In this document: positions 34,501 to 44,310 of the stretch, piece after piece
How positions within the stretch are numbered: position 1 is the first letter of the stretch
Layout: each line of letters starts with the position of its first letter
DNA from: Musa acuminata AAA Group
Taxonomy: Eukaryota > Streptophyta > Magnoliopsida > Zingiberales > Musaceae
DNA length: 64,000 nucleotides
Reading direction: 5' to 3'
Assembly (NCBI RefSeq): GCF_036884655.1
Contig: NC_088354.1
Location: forward strand, 19,531,001-19,595,000
The notes under the pieces: model-generated
What the model was told of the DNA's origin: nothing
Seen by the model: the letters and a program-made list of their open reading frames with translations, nothing else
The model's database searches: none
Program-made: the position numbers and the translations under genes

Positions 34501-37500
34501 CATATTCTAAACTTGGGGTTGATCTCTTTAGGGGATCGGCCTCCTTGGAACTCTATAGGGGTTCCTCTCTCCAAGTTGCTGCTCAAAGGCTGCAGAAAAG
34601 ATTCATCTATTGTTTATGAAAAGAGGAATACATGGCTATTTATAGGGTCTCTAAACCCTAACTCCTAATATGACTCCTACTTAAGACTCCTACTTCTAAC
34701 CAACTCCTAATAGGACTCTTACTCAAGACTCCTATTCTTTTACAACTCCTAATTCTTCTCTAAGAAACAACCTCCTAACCCTAGTCGGTCTCTTCACCTC
34801 TTTAATAGGGGTCGCCTTAGGTAGGTTTTAGATGAATGTCCCTCTCAATTAGGACTCTCCTAGCTAGAGTCCTAACAGACCCTCCCTCTTCAAATCAGCA
34901 TTGTCCTCAAGGTTGATGATTCATGAATTCTAGGAATTTGATCTTCAAGTCGTCATAGTTCTCCCAAGTGACATCTTCTGTTGGTAGGTTCGTCCACTAT
35001 ATTAGCACTTCAGTAGTGGGTCATTGTTGTCGAGTCACGATCCGTCGATCAATAATGGCACTTGGCTGGGTCTGGAGTTCTCCTTGGATAGTCATATTTG
35101 GTGGGTGGCTTTGGGCTGTCTCCAAGCACCTATTTACAACTTCCGTCTGGCCGTCGGTTTGTGGGTGATATGCCGTACTCCTTTTCAATTTAGTACCCTG
35201 CATATGGAATAACTTTGTCCAAAATCTGCTCGTGAAGATGCAAGTAGAATTTGTCACAAACACAATGCATCCCTTATAGCATAATTCTTTCGAGTCCCAA
35301 TTGTAATGAGCCACGAAGCTTGGTGCTTCCTCCAATTTTTTTATGATCTTACTAGTCTCCGAATCTTCCTATCATTCCCTCTTAATATCGTTAAGGAAGT
35401 CACTAGTCGAAAGTGAAATGGCCAAAAATTCAGCTTGGTTAAGTAGCCATGAAAGCGCATCTACAACAACATTCTCTTTCCCATTTTTGTAAGTTATTTC
35501 ATAATCATATTCAAGAAGCTTTGTTACCCATTTTTATTGTTCGGGGGAAGATATCTTTCTGCTCCAAAAAATATTTTAGGCTTTTATGGTCGGTCTTGAT
35601 TTGAAAGCATCGCCCAATCAAGTACGATCTCCACCTCGTTGCTGCGTGCACAATGGCGAGCATCTCCTTATCATATGTTGACATGTTTTGATGGGAGGGA
35701 GACAATGCCTTGCTAGTGTATGTAAGTGGTCGACCATCTTGCATGAGAACGTCTCCAATTCCGACTCCAGATGCATCGGCCTCAATGATGAAGGGTCGGC
35801 TGAAATCTGGTAGTGCTAGCACCGACATCGTCGTCATGGCTGCCTTAAGTTTGTCGAAAGCAGCGGAGGCTTAGTCCGACCATTAGAAGGTATCATTTTT
35901 CAGTAGAGAAGTGAGTGGTGCACTGATCTTTCCATAGTTTTTCATGAGCTTACGGTTGTAGCCTGTTAAACCGAGAAAGCCACGTAGCAATTTTATGTTC
36001 CTCAGGGTTGGCCAGTTCTGCATTGCTTCTATTTTAGAGGGGTCCACAGTCACACCTTCCTCTAATATGATATGCCCAAGATATTTCACCTTTTGTTGAA
36101 GAAAGCAAAAATTCGTAGTGACCGTTGTGTGTTCGAAAGACAATTTTCGGTATGTCTTCTTCGCACACTCGTATTTGATGATACCCGGATCGAAAGTCCA
36201 GCTTTGTGAAGATTTGTGCTCCCTTTCATAAAGCAATTCATCTACTACTGGAATAAGGTATTTATCCTTGATGGTTATGCCATTGAGAGCTTGGGAATCA
36301 ACGCATATTCGCCATGTTCCATCCCTCTTGCGTACAAGTAGCACCGGTGAAGAGTAGAGACTATAACATGGCCGAATAACTCCTGTTTCGAGCATCTCTT
36401 TTACAATCCTTTCTATTTCATTCTTCTGGAGATGTAGATACTGATATGGCCGAGTATTTGCTGAAGGTTTGCCTGGAAGAATCGTTATATAATGATCATG
36501 CCGACGGGTAAGAGGTAGGTTGTGCGGTTCGTCAAATATATATGAAAATTCAGCAAGCAAAAGAAGTAGGTTTGGATCTTCAAATTCTATTGGCTCTCCC
36601 TTAGTTTGTTGCTCAAGTTATACCAAAAAGTCGTTGTATGCTTTATGCAAAACCTTCTCCATTTGTTGTGTGCAAATCGTCGTTACGTCGCCCCCACGTT
36701 TCCCATGCAGTATCACCTGTCTCCCCTTACTGTAAAATTTCATAATTAGTTTCATAAAATTCCAGGAAACATCACCTAGTGTCATCAACCATTCAATTCT
36801 AAGCATGGCCTCATAATCATCAAGAGGGAGGAGGAAAAAATATGCAATTATCTCTTGGTCCTGCAGCAACAGTTTCACTCATGGGCGCCTACGATCATAC
36901 TTCAAAATCCATCCGTCGGCGACCTTAACATCAAACCTACTGCAATTCTCGATAGGTAAGGTAATTTGGACAACAACCTTACTGTTTAGGAAGTTATTAG
37001 TGTTGCCCGTGTCGATGAGAACAGTGATCGGTTGTTGTTTGAGATCAATTGCTCCTCTTGAAATCGTGCGAAAGAGATGGCTGCCATAAGCGTGTACAGT
37101 TGTCGCGCTTTAACTTCTCCTCGGATCTTCGGCTTCAAGCCCTCAATGAAGATCCCCAATAGCTGTTTTTCAGACCAATCATGAGTTTAATTAGATAACC
37201 TTTCAAACCTAGTTTGGTACTCCTGAATGGTGGAGGTTTATCAGATCTTTGCTAGTTGTCCATCAGTGTTCTCGTAATCGGTTGGTCCGAAGCGAATCAA
37301 CAGTCCTTCTTTGAATTGTTGCCATGAGAGGACTACATAAGTGTGTTCAAACCAGTCAAACCACTGTATGGCATCCCCTTCAAGATGTATAGCCGCAATT
37401 TTCACCATAGATGTGTCCGCAATTTTGTGGTACCAAAAGTATCGCTCCGTGCGCGAGATCTAACCAATCGAGTCTCCTTCCTATCTAGGGAAGTCCACTC

Positions 37501-40500
37501 TCATGCATGGATAGTTGGGGTCGATCATAGAGCCTCCCCTCTCTTAGAAGTCATCTCTTCGGGCTTGGTGCAATTGGTTAGAACTCTCTCCTTGATGTGA
37601 TTTCTTCGGGCTTGGTGGTCTGCCCAAACTGAGTTTGGTAAAGAGAGTCTGAATCTTATCCTCTATTCGCGCCTCGAAGGCTTCAAATTTAACATTGATT
37701 ACCTCCTCAGATGCCATAGTATATGCCTCCAAATCTATGATGTTAAGATCTCTCTTTTGTTGTCGGGTTAAAGGCATGTATAGGTTGAGAGAAATGATGG
37801 TTGAAAGGGTTGGTGGATTGATGGATGTAGGCTGCGGTTTAGGCTTGTTTTGTAGCTATTTTGGGTGCAGTTTAAGGGTGTGGTTTGGTGGAGTTTTAAG
37901 GCTGTGGATGAAAGTTTTAAATCTGTGGTAGATGGCAACAAAGGTTTGATAGAAATCAATAGAAGTTGCTGCAGGTATGTGTTGTCTTGTAAGAGCAGAA
38001 TTGTCGTCGAAGAAATAACGATTTCTCGATGAAATTTCCACCAAAAACTTAAGAAATTTAAGGAGGAAATTGATAGTAAAATCTTAGTTTATATGACAGC
38101 AAGGATGTCCAATTTAATCAAGAAAATTTCGGTAGTATAACAACAAGGAAATTGATGCAAGTTGTGATAGCAGAATTCTCGTCGAAAAATTTCAGCGGTT
38201 TACGACAAAAATTTGTAGCTACACAAATTCGTTTTTAGAGATTAATTCCTCAATAGATCAATCTTAGATGGAAGCCAAGATGATCTATGAAGTGTATAAG
38301 AAATTTCATTCAAAAAAGATTGCAAATAGATGGGTTAAGGCAACAATATGCGGCTGAAATTTTCTGCATCACAAATTTTCAAGTGTAGCAGATTGGACGT
38401 AAAAGATCAGTGATTTATATTAAGAATTTTTCGACGAAACCAAAGGGAAATCCACTGTTAGAAAGTGTCAAAGCTATCATAAAAATTTCATAGAGATTTG
38501 GACAGAAAAAACAAAGTAGCAAGATCAAACAAACTATGCTATGCGGTTGGAATTTTACAGTGCAGATTTTCAAGTATAGCAGATTAGACGTAAAAGATCA
38601 ATGGTTTATATTAAGAATTTTTTGATAAAACCAAAGGGAAATCTGCTGTTAGGAAGTATTACAGCTGTCATAAAAATTTCGTAGAGGTTTGGTTAGAAAA
38701 AACATAGTAGCAAGATCAAACAATCTGTGCTATGCGGTTGGAATTTTATAGTGTAGATTTTCAAGTATAGCAGTTTATACGTAAAAGATCAATGGTTTAT
38801 ATTAAGAATTTTTTGACAAAACCAAAGGGAAATCTGCTGTTAGGAAGTGTCAAAGCTGTCATAAAAATTTCGTAGAGATTTGGATAGAAAAAATGCAGTA
38901 GCAAGATCAAACAGACTGTGCTATGCGACTGGAATTCTGCAATGTATCTTTCGTCGTAGAGATGAAAACTTTGCGACGAAAAGTTTATACAGCAATTTTG
39001 GAACAATTTTTTTTTATTTTCGAATAAGGATAACTAAATTGCAACAGCAGTAAGGTAGGAAACCAGAACCTATTGCAATTCACGAGGAGATCAAAGGATG
39101 ATCTGCGATGGTGGAGATGACGGTGAAATTTGACGACGATCTTTTAAGTAATTGTGGGAATTGCTTTGAGCGGCTATGGAGGGCTAATGGATGGCTGTGG
39201 AAGGGTAGCGAGACGCCAAGAACGCTGCTCTGATACCAGGTGTTAGAACCCTTGCAGATTCTAAACTTGGGGTTGATCTCTTTAGGGGATCGGCCTCCTT
39301 GGAACTCTATAGGGGTTCCTCCCTTCAAGTTGCTGCTCAAAGGCTGTAGAAAAGATTCATCTATTGCTTATGAAAAGAGGAATACATGGCTATTTATAGG
39401 GCTTCTAAACTCTAACTCCTAATAGGACTCCTACTCAAGACTCTTATTCTTTTACAACTCCTAATTCTTCTCTAAGAAACAGCCTCCTAACCCTAGCCGG
39501 CCTCTTCACCTCTTTAATAGGGGTCGGCTTAGGTAAGTTTTACATGAATGTCCCTCTCAATTAGGACTCTCCTAGCTAGAGTCCTAACAAGCAACAGCGA
39601 CAACGATGTTAGTGGCGAAAGTTGCGGACGACAACGTCGTGGGCGAAGGAAGCTTCAAAAGTGTCTATCGATGGCGAAGGAAGCTACGGTCCTCTCCCTC
39701 AACGGTGGAAAGAACTGCACACAAAAGCAGTGGTGGAGAAAGGAAGCTACAGACGAAGGCTAGGTCGTCGGACCTATCTGTCGACGATAGAGGAAGCCTT
39801 GGTTTGTTGCGTCTGTGACGAAGACAGCGACAGAAAGTGTCAACAGCGGAGGCAAAACCAACGCTAGGGTTGATGGCTCGGGGCAGTACGAGCATCTGGG
39901 GGTGGCTTTTGTGAGTAAGAAATTGGTTAGTTGGTTCGATTGAACCAACTAACCACTATTGAACCGAACCAAACTAGTTCAATTGCTTCATTTGAGCCGA
40001 GCGCTTACCCGAGGTGCCCGATGCATGGGTTCAGGCAAGCATCCAAGCGGCGCCTCATTGAAGCATGCTGCTTGGTCCACCCTTAAGGTGTTCAAGCCTC
40101 GCCTTGCCCAAGCGCCTAGGCGAGCACCCGGGCACCTAGTTAAACTGTTGATTCCAACTAACCTCTTGGAACATTTAATTTCTCACTAAGCATATGTAAA
40201 TATTATTATGCTTAAAAATCACCTATATAATTGTTTTAATTTCTCACTAAGCATATGTAAATATTATTATGCTTAAAAATCACCTATATAATTGTATAGT
40301 TCTTTTTACATAAGCTTTTGTATGATCTATGGGACTTTGGACAAAGGAACAATTGTACAAAGCACTCATCTTACCGGTTTCTATTATAAATTTCACGTTG
40401 TATCATGTTAAGATTTAGAACTCATAGTTTAAGTTGCTTAAGAATTATCATCTTTAGTTTATACCAAGGTATGCAATATCGTACCATACCGGAGTTTCGA

Positions 40501-40642
40501 CGTTCGCTCGATACGATACGATATTGTATATCGAGCGGTATACCGTTCGATATACCACTTGGTGTATATATATATATATATAATTCGACGACGTCGTCGA
40601 AGCAACGTCGCCTCTCTCTTCTCTCAGGCAGGGCGACGTCGC

Positions 40643-40737
<95 letters not shown>

Positions 40738-40964
40738 TATTTATATATAAAAGATTATATATTTATATTTTTTTTTTTTTATAAAAGGTGACGTCGCGTC
40801 GCCTCGGCGACGTGCCTCTCTCTTCTCTCCAGCGGGGTGATGTCGCCTCATTTATATATATATATAATAATAAATATATATTTATATATAAATTATTATA
40901 TATATTTATATATATATTTTATAAAAGGCGACGTCGCATCGCCTCGACGACGCAACGTCACCTC

Positions 40965-41010
<46 letters not shown>

Positions 41011-42929
41011 CGTTCCGTCCGGTAAGGGGCAGTCCGTGTATCGGTCAACGGACTGGTACGTACCGCCCGTACCGGGCAGTATTATTCAAAATTACATACC
41101 TTGGTTTCTACAACAATAACATCCATAACAACAATAAAATTGTAAAGTTTAACTATTTGAGATCGGTTACATAAATCTTTTGCTGTCCTTGAGATCTTGT
41201 AAAGAACCATTAAAAATATTTAAATATTTTATTTATAATTTTTATTAAAAAATTTTCATGTCTCCCTTCATTTGTTGTACCACTAATAGTAATCATTTTA
41301 TCTTTTCTACAATATGATCTCTATAGCATATTCATATCATCTTAAGCCATTCTTTCTTATTTTATCCTCTATCGTATAGACACCTAATTGTTCACGAAAT
41401 ATCCTGTAAACTTCATGCATCCACTTTAACATTCATCTCAACAACATAAACTTCTTATCCAACAAATATAACTAATGCTTATACAAAATTCCTAATGCCC
41501 CATTTTAATCATTTTGTTTTTACTCTATGAACAATATCTTCAACAATCTCTCCATTTCATTGGATAATTAAAATCATTACATTTTGACAGTTTAAAAGAC
41601 AGATGATGTTTCTCATGTCAGCGTCAGATGTATCTATATTTTCAGTTCATGTACTTCAAATGATGAATTGCATATAGTTCTCAAGTACATGCGTATGTAT
41701 AAATATACATAAAGACAACATCACCCAAAACATCACCAAAGTAAACCCAATGCTCAAGAGAGATTAACCAAGGAGAAAGGTGCTCTTACTGTACCTAACT
41801 ATCACACCTAAAGACCCATGGCAAGATAGGACATGCTTTACATAAAGCATGTTTTCTTCCTTGTACTATGAATATCTGGATTTTATCGACAAAGCATCTG
41901 GAGGGCAGGGTGCTGATTCATTTAAGTACAATGATACTATGCAAGGTCTGTCATACCGAAGCATACCGCCCGTATCGGGCGATACGTACCGGTCCGATAG
42001 GTTACCGGTACGCGGACCGCCCGGTACCGCTACAGTGCTACAGTACTATACTGTAGCAATGCTACAGTATGAAAAAAATATTAAATTGTTCGGTACATCA
42101 GGGTGTACCACTCGATACGCCCTGATATACCGCCCAATACACCGGTACCGTACCGTATCGAGCCCGGGTCGAAACCCCGGTACGGTACAGTACGGCGAAC
42201 CTTGATACTATGTACCATCACAATCCTTGTGATAGGTTACAACATTGAAGTTATAGATGATATGTAGTCCATGATATCTACTAATAGCACTATGACATGC
42301 AGTCCACATCTGCCACCATTATGGTAGAGCACCATTCTGATTGGTGCCACCACCTTTGTCTTAAGAATTGTTGCCGCTATTGCCTTCATTATCACATGGG
42401 TGAAAAAGATAAAGAAAAGACACATACTTATTGTCTGAATAGGATGTTATTTTTTAACTTCTTACTTTTAATCTTTTCTACATAATTCTTCACATCCATC
42501 CCAACATTTTCATCTTGGTGGCATTAACTTTTTTGTATGTTATATTGTAATTCCTCAACATCTTGATCCACGAGATGTGGCTGGCCTCGTAATATCACAT
42601 ATAAATTTTCTTTTATGATACACAACAATAAAACAAAAACCCTTAATGCCTCTCCTCACTTTATCCATCGCACTTTTAGTCCATACTCCATAAATAATAT
42701 CTACATCAATCTCTCTTTTTTGTTAAATATTAGATCAAAGATATCTAAATCTTTATTTTTGTGATCTTTTTGTCCATGTATCTTAAATAAGTCTATAATT
42801 TTTTTCTTAGCATTATATCTCATTTATCGTGTCACAATCCTTATTTGTTAAAACCTGTCATTTCTAACTCTTATATATATATGTATGTATATGTATATAT
42901 ATGTATGTGTATATGTATATATATATATG

Positions 42930-42994
<65 letters not shown>

Positions 42995-44296
42995 GTGTGT
43001 GTATGTGTATATATATATATATGTATATATATAACACTCAAATTTAGAATTAAACCCAACTAAACACCCATGAGTCTGAATGATATCATCAACAAATAAA
43101 ATATAGCACCAAAGCCTCTGTGTATGCTTCGTAAGTTCATCCATTATCAATTCAAAAATATAAAAACTTAACATTAATGCTTGGTACTGCTTTATGACTA
43201 CAGGATACAAGTTATACATATCTCTTACTTTCCTAAGAGTAGTGACTATTCTACTATGCATATCTTTAAGATAAATTTCTTAAACGTAACATATACCTTT
43301 GTCCTAAACTGGGTATTGACACCGAAAGGATTAGAAAAGCCACCAAAGTTGTCGAGAGAAGATGACTTTCGCTTCTTGTTGCAAAGAGGTTCACAAATCT
43401 CTTCATTTGAGAAACTTGAATGACATGACAATTGCCTTTTATCTTGCAGATCCAACTCGATCAGTAGAGTTGTTAAAATACAGCCAAAAACCTGCATTCA
43501 TTGTTCAAGGTGGTAATAATCATTATAGATCTTTGCAACTTGTATTGATTGCTTCATATGATAAGAACAAATAAAATATTGATAAACTTAGCCACCTCAT
43601 GCTACAAAACATGTTACAGACAGAACAATTTAATGCCTCAAGCGACAAGGAATGCTACTACCATATTAAAGGGATATTTTGTAGGCAACAAAAAATGTCG
43701 CTTTATACATATGATAGTATCTTAGAGAACAGAAGTAGAGAGGCTTAGAATGCCAAAATATTGTCAAATACATCTAAATTTTATATGACATGAACAGCTG
43801 TAATTATACACTGTTGATGCATAATATATGTTTTTGATGCAAGCAGCCAAGCATGACTATTTATCTGCAAAAGTTTCCTGAAACAACAATTTACAGATTG
43901 TGAAAAGCTAACTTAATTATTAAGGAGACATTTTTAGATAGTGACAAAAAGTAAATTGTAATGTACTTCATCAGCTTCCTGATTAAGACAAACTGTTGCA
44001 TGGTGGAGGATTGCCTTCAGTCTCTCCTTCTTATATTCTGAAAGCTCTTCACCAATTACTCTGGTAAAGAACGAAGCCGAATGATAGCAACTTTTATCTT
44101 CCACAACATTGTTTGGACTAACAATGCCTTCAACCTGTCCACTAGGATATCCTAACAGTGACTCCAAATTTGATGGCAGAGAAGGTGAAGCTCTATCACC
44201 ACTTTGAGGAAACAGCTCAAAGAATAGATGCTTGAAGTAACCAAAATAGTCAGGCCCTAGTTCATTTTGCGTAACAGAAGAACTTTCAGGCATCAT
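13564..44296 (-). CDS. NET-domain protein (GTE/BET-like, no bromodomain), six coding exons over 31 kb
   Basis: The coding exons, in order, are 44296-43967, 43491-43297, 20519-20433, 20264-20206, 13860-13710 and 13629-13564. They total 888 bp, or 295 aa plus stop. Each intron is GT..AG and the frames join: phase 0 at four junctions, and one codon split as AG|A (Arg) at 20206/13860. The start is the ATG ATG at 44296; with the 5' exon (45814-45950) spliced on, an in-frame TAA lies just upstream. The N-terminus is [20 protein letters not shown] basic NKKRK stretch (residues 148-152) could be a nuclear signal. Exons 4-5 look helical ([23 protein letters not shown]). From about residue 224 comes an NET (extra-terminal) domain: [25 protein letters not shown], then TLWRLYFHV near the end. 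NET domains in BET/GTE factors bind chromatin regulators; a nuclear chromatin-linked role is inferred. No bromodomain is seen in the exons found. An extra exon hidden in the 22.8-kb intron cannot be excluded. Confidence 0.8.
14456..14900 (+). repeat. 5' LTR of the LARD-like element
   Basis: Starts TGTCACGGAC and ends GTCCGTGTCA, so the two ends form a short imperfect inverted repeat. The 105-codon reverse-strand open frame inside it recurs in the other LTR with one change. It is an LTR shadow, not a gene. Confidence 0.92.
18553..18997 (+). repeat. 3' LTR of the LARD-like element
   Basis: Aligned by eye to 14456-14900 with two transitions and no gaps. It is preceded by the polypurine tract and followed by the GTAC duplication. 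Confidence 0.92.
19002..20205. other. remainder of intron 5, no gene seen
   Basis: AT-rich sequence between the LARD-like element and exon 5 of the NET-domain gene. No repeat structure or coding motif was recognised. Confidence 0.5.
21480..24606 (+). pseudogene. hAT transposase, broken
   Basis: The pieces follow the usual order. A BED zinc-finger region is at about 21540-21710 ([26 protein letters not shown]; the Cys pair before it is decayed). The DUF659 catalytic start is at 22240-22440 ([31 protein letters not shown]), and the middle part at 22465-22785 ([37 protein letters not shown]). The C-terminal dimerisation block is at about 23000-23110 ([19 protein letters not shown]) and 23190-23350 ([19 protein letters not shown]). 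The last part, [17 protein letters not shown], lies beyond the inserted element at 24345-24606. Stops and a deletion after EEIGD rule out function. Confidence 0.75.
23380..24336. mobile_element. non-autonomous hAT element nested in the hAT transposase
   Basis: The ends are TAGTGATTTAAAAAGCG and, inverted, CAGTGATTTCAATAGGCGC. It is flanked by the 8-bp duplication CTTATAAG (23372-23379) / CTTACAAG (24337-24344), one mismatch. The related transposase at 25690 reads straight through the same site (CTTGCAAG), giving a natural empty-site control. The 957-bp interior has no transposase. It holds AT-rich palindromic runs, a GCGACA-type low-complexity block (23715-23990), a perfect 22-bp palindrome (24078-24099) and GCTCG-rich subterminal repeats. 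Confidence 0.85.
24853..25199. other. intron sequence between hAT elements
   Basis: AT-rich stretch with no feature recognised. Confidence 0.4.
25454..27970 (-). pseudogene. hAT transposase, broken but more complete copy
   Basis: Read from 27970 down: the BED zinc finger ([23 protein letters not shown], 27935-27865, with its CxxC pair intact), the region around 27480-27300, and the DUF659 start ([25 protein letters not shown]...[20 protein letters not shown], 27269-27070). The middle follows ([17 protein letters not shown], 26412-26197) and then the C-terminal tail ([36 protein letters not shown], 25732-25454), ending in an acidic run. Stops and frameshifts separate the pieces. This copy keeps the segment deleted from the plus-strand copy. 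Confidence 0.75.
28376..29145 (-). repeat. 3' LTR of the chromovirus
   Basis: 770 bp, TGTCATGG...TTCGTGACA on the plus strand. It contains an internal near-identical duplication of a unit of about 46 bp (CACCCTTGCGGCAAAGACGC.., around 28415-28505). Confidence 0.88.
29157..33500 (-). pseudogene. chromovirus gag-pol polyprotein, broken
   Basis: In element order: gag (33386-32700, with [14 protein letters not shown] and AKLWWQ); a zinc knuckle [13 protein letters not shown] near 32490; protease [12 protein letters not shown] near 32170; RT to 30930 ([18 protein letters not shown], and the YLDDIVVYS active site near 31155); RNase H (30942-30553); integrase zinc finger H..H..CLTC (30450-30310) and core start; and the C-terminal integrase with a chromodomain near the end ([20 protein letters not shown], about 29270-29215). 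Chromodomains direct integration to chromatin. Gag and pol share one frame, as in chromoviruses. In-frame stops are at 32913, 32754, 32694, 30543, 30078, 30048 and 29949, and a one-base frameshift lies near 30966 between RT and RNase H. Confidence 0.88.
33688..34455 (-). repeat. 5' LTR of the chromovirus
   Basis: 768 bp, TGTCACGG...TTTGTGACA on the plus strand, with the same internal duplication as the 3' LTR and many transitions between the two. Confidence 0.88.
34487..34877 (-). repeat. 3' LTR of the second gypsy element
   Basis: 391 bp. On the plus strand it starts TGATAGAACCC (TGTTAGAACCC in sister copies) and ends GAGTCCTAACA. It is about 40 bp longer than the 5' LTR because of an extra AACTCCTAATANGACTCCTACT-type unit. 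Confidence 0.85.
34900..37777 (-). pseudogene. gypsy gag-pol, RT core deleted
   Basis: Gag starts at 37777 ([19 protein letters not shown]) and continues in broken frames ([13 protein letters not shown], near 37370) to about 37050. A protease-like [13 protein letters not shown] lies near 37000. RT is present from about 36480 to 35883: [43 protein letters not shown], then an abrupt join after PVVDELL (about 36230) to KYLGHI. The YxDD active-site region is therefore deleted. RNase H is at 35837-35511 ([24 protein letters not shown]). The integrase end is at 35335-35021 ([19 protein letters not shown]). A chromodomain-like [17 protein letters not shown] sits near 35000-34940, which suggests a chromovirus, perhaps Reina-like. 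It cannot be functional. Confidence 0.8.
37790..39228 (-). other. untranslated leader of the second gypsy element, with 191-bp tandem repeats
   Basis: About 1.4 kb lies between the primer-binding site and gag. It contains three tandem copies of a 191-bp unit (38401-38591, 38592-38782 and 38783 to about 38940), recognisable by AAAAGATCARTGRTTTATAT at each start. No gene is seen. Confidence 0.7.
39241..39589 (-). repeat. 5' LTR of the second gypsy element
   Basis: 349 bp, TGTTAGAACC...GTCCTAACA on the plus strand, adjoining the primer-binding site. Confidence 0.87.
40174..40295. repeat. 61-bp tandem duplication
   Basis: TTTAATTTCTCACTAAGCAT.. to ..CACCTATATAATTG occurs twice back to back with no visible difference (units starting at 40174 and 40235). 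It lies just outside the hAT target site. Confidence 0.9.
40465..41103. mobile_element. hAT-like MITE rich in (TA)n and GACGTCGCC blocks
   Basis: Terminal inverted repeats CAAGGTATGCAAT and ATTACATACCTTG are flanked by the 8-bp duplication GTTTATAC (40457-40464) / GTTTCTAC (41104-41111), one mismatch. The interior has palindromic GTACC-type subterminal sequence, three GC-rich blocks of GCGACGTCGCC type, and long TA runs (about 40649-40733, 40972-41007). The open frames encoding Tyr-Ile repeats are artefacts of the TA runs. Confidence 0.8.
41942..42204. mobile_element. short hAT-like MITE, perfect 8-bp target duplication
   Basis: It begins CAAGGTCTG and ends CGAACCTTG, with ATACTATG on both sides (41934-41941 and 42205-42212). 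The 263-bp interior is full of GTACCG/CGGTAC inverted repeats. Its termini and subterminal composition resemble the MITE at 40465, so the two are likely one family. Confidence 0.85.
42205..43296. other. intron 3 remainder with (TA/TG)n microsatellite
   Basis: A compound run of TATATG, TA and TG repeats occupies about 42872-43033. Otherwise AT-rich intron sequence with no gene seen. Confidence 0.7.
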
Positions 44297-44310
44297 AAAG
44301 AAGTCAAACC

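Larger units (their letters stand above)
34487..39589 (-). mobile_element. Ty3/gypsy element, second insertion, degenerate
   Basis: The LTRs are 39241-39589 (5') and 34487-34877 (3'). The primer-binding site TGGTATCAGAGCAGCG (inverse at 39223-39238) starts two bases inside the 5' LTR. A purine-rich GAAGAGGGAGGGTC (inverse at 34878-34891) precedes the 3' LTR. The flanks are AGTAA (34482-34486) and AGCAA (39590-39594), a 5-bp duplication with one change. It entered the hAT 31 bp from the chromovirus. A solo LTR of the same family lies at 46494. Confidence 0.85.
25208..40150 (-). mobile_element. hAT transposon, minus strand, split by two gypsy elements
   Basis: The right-hand terminus of the transposase direction starts CAGTGATTTAAAAAGC at 25208. 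The other end, read inverted from 40150, is CAACAGTTTAACTAGG, matching the first at most positions and differing mainly by transitions. The flanking 8-bp duplication is ATTTCAAC (25200-25207) / ATTCCAAC (40151-40158). Without the insertions (28376-34455 and 34487-39589) the element would be about 3.8 kb: 25208-28375, 34456-34486 and 39590-40150. GCTCG-rich subterminal repeats are at 39990-40140, and the shared 22-bp palindrome is at 39929-39950. Confidence 0.8.

Noticed and set aside
40405..41174. Frames with long Tyr-Ile repeats, resembling membrane peptides
   Set aside because: They are translations of (TA)n runs inside a MITE.
42845..43261. Tyr/Ile/Thr/His-rich frames
   Set aside because: They are translations of a TATATG/TG microsatellite in an intron.
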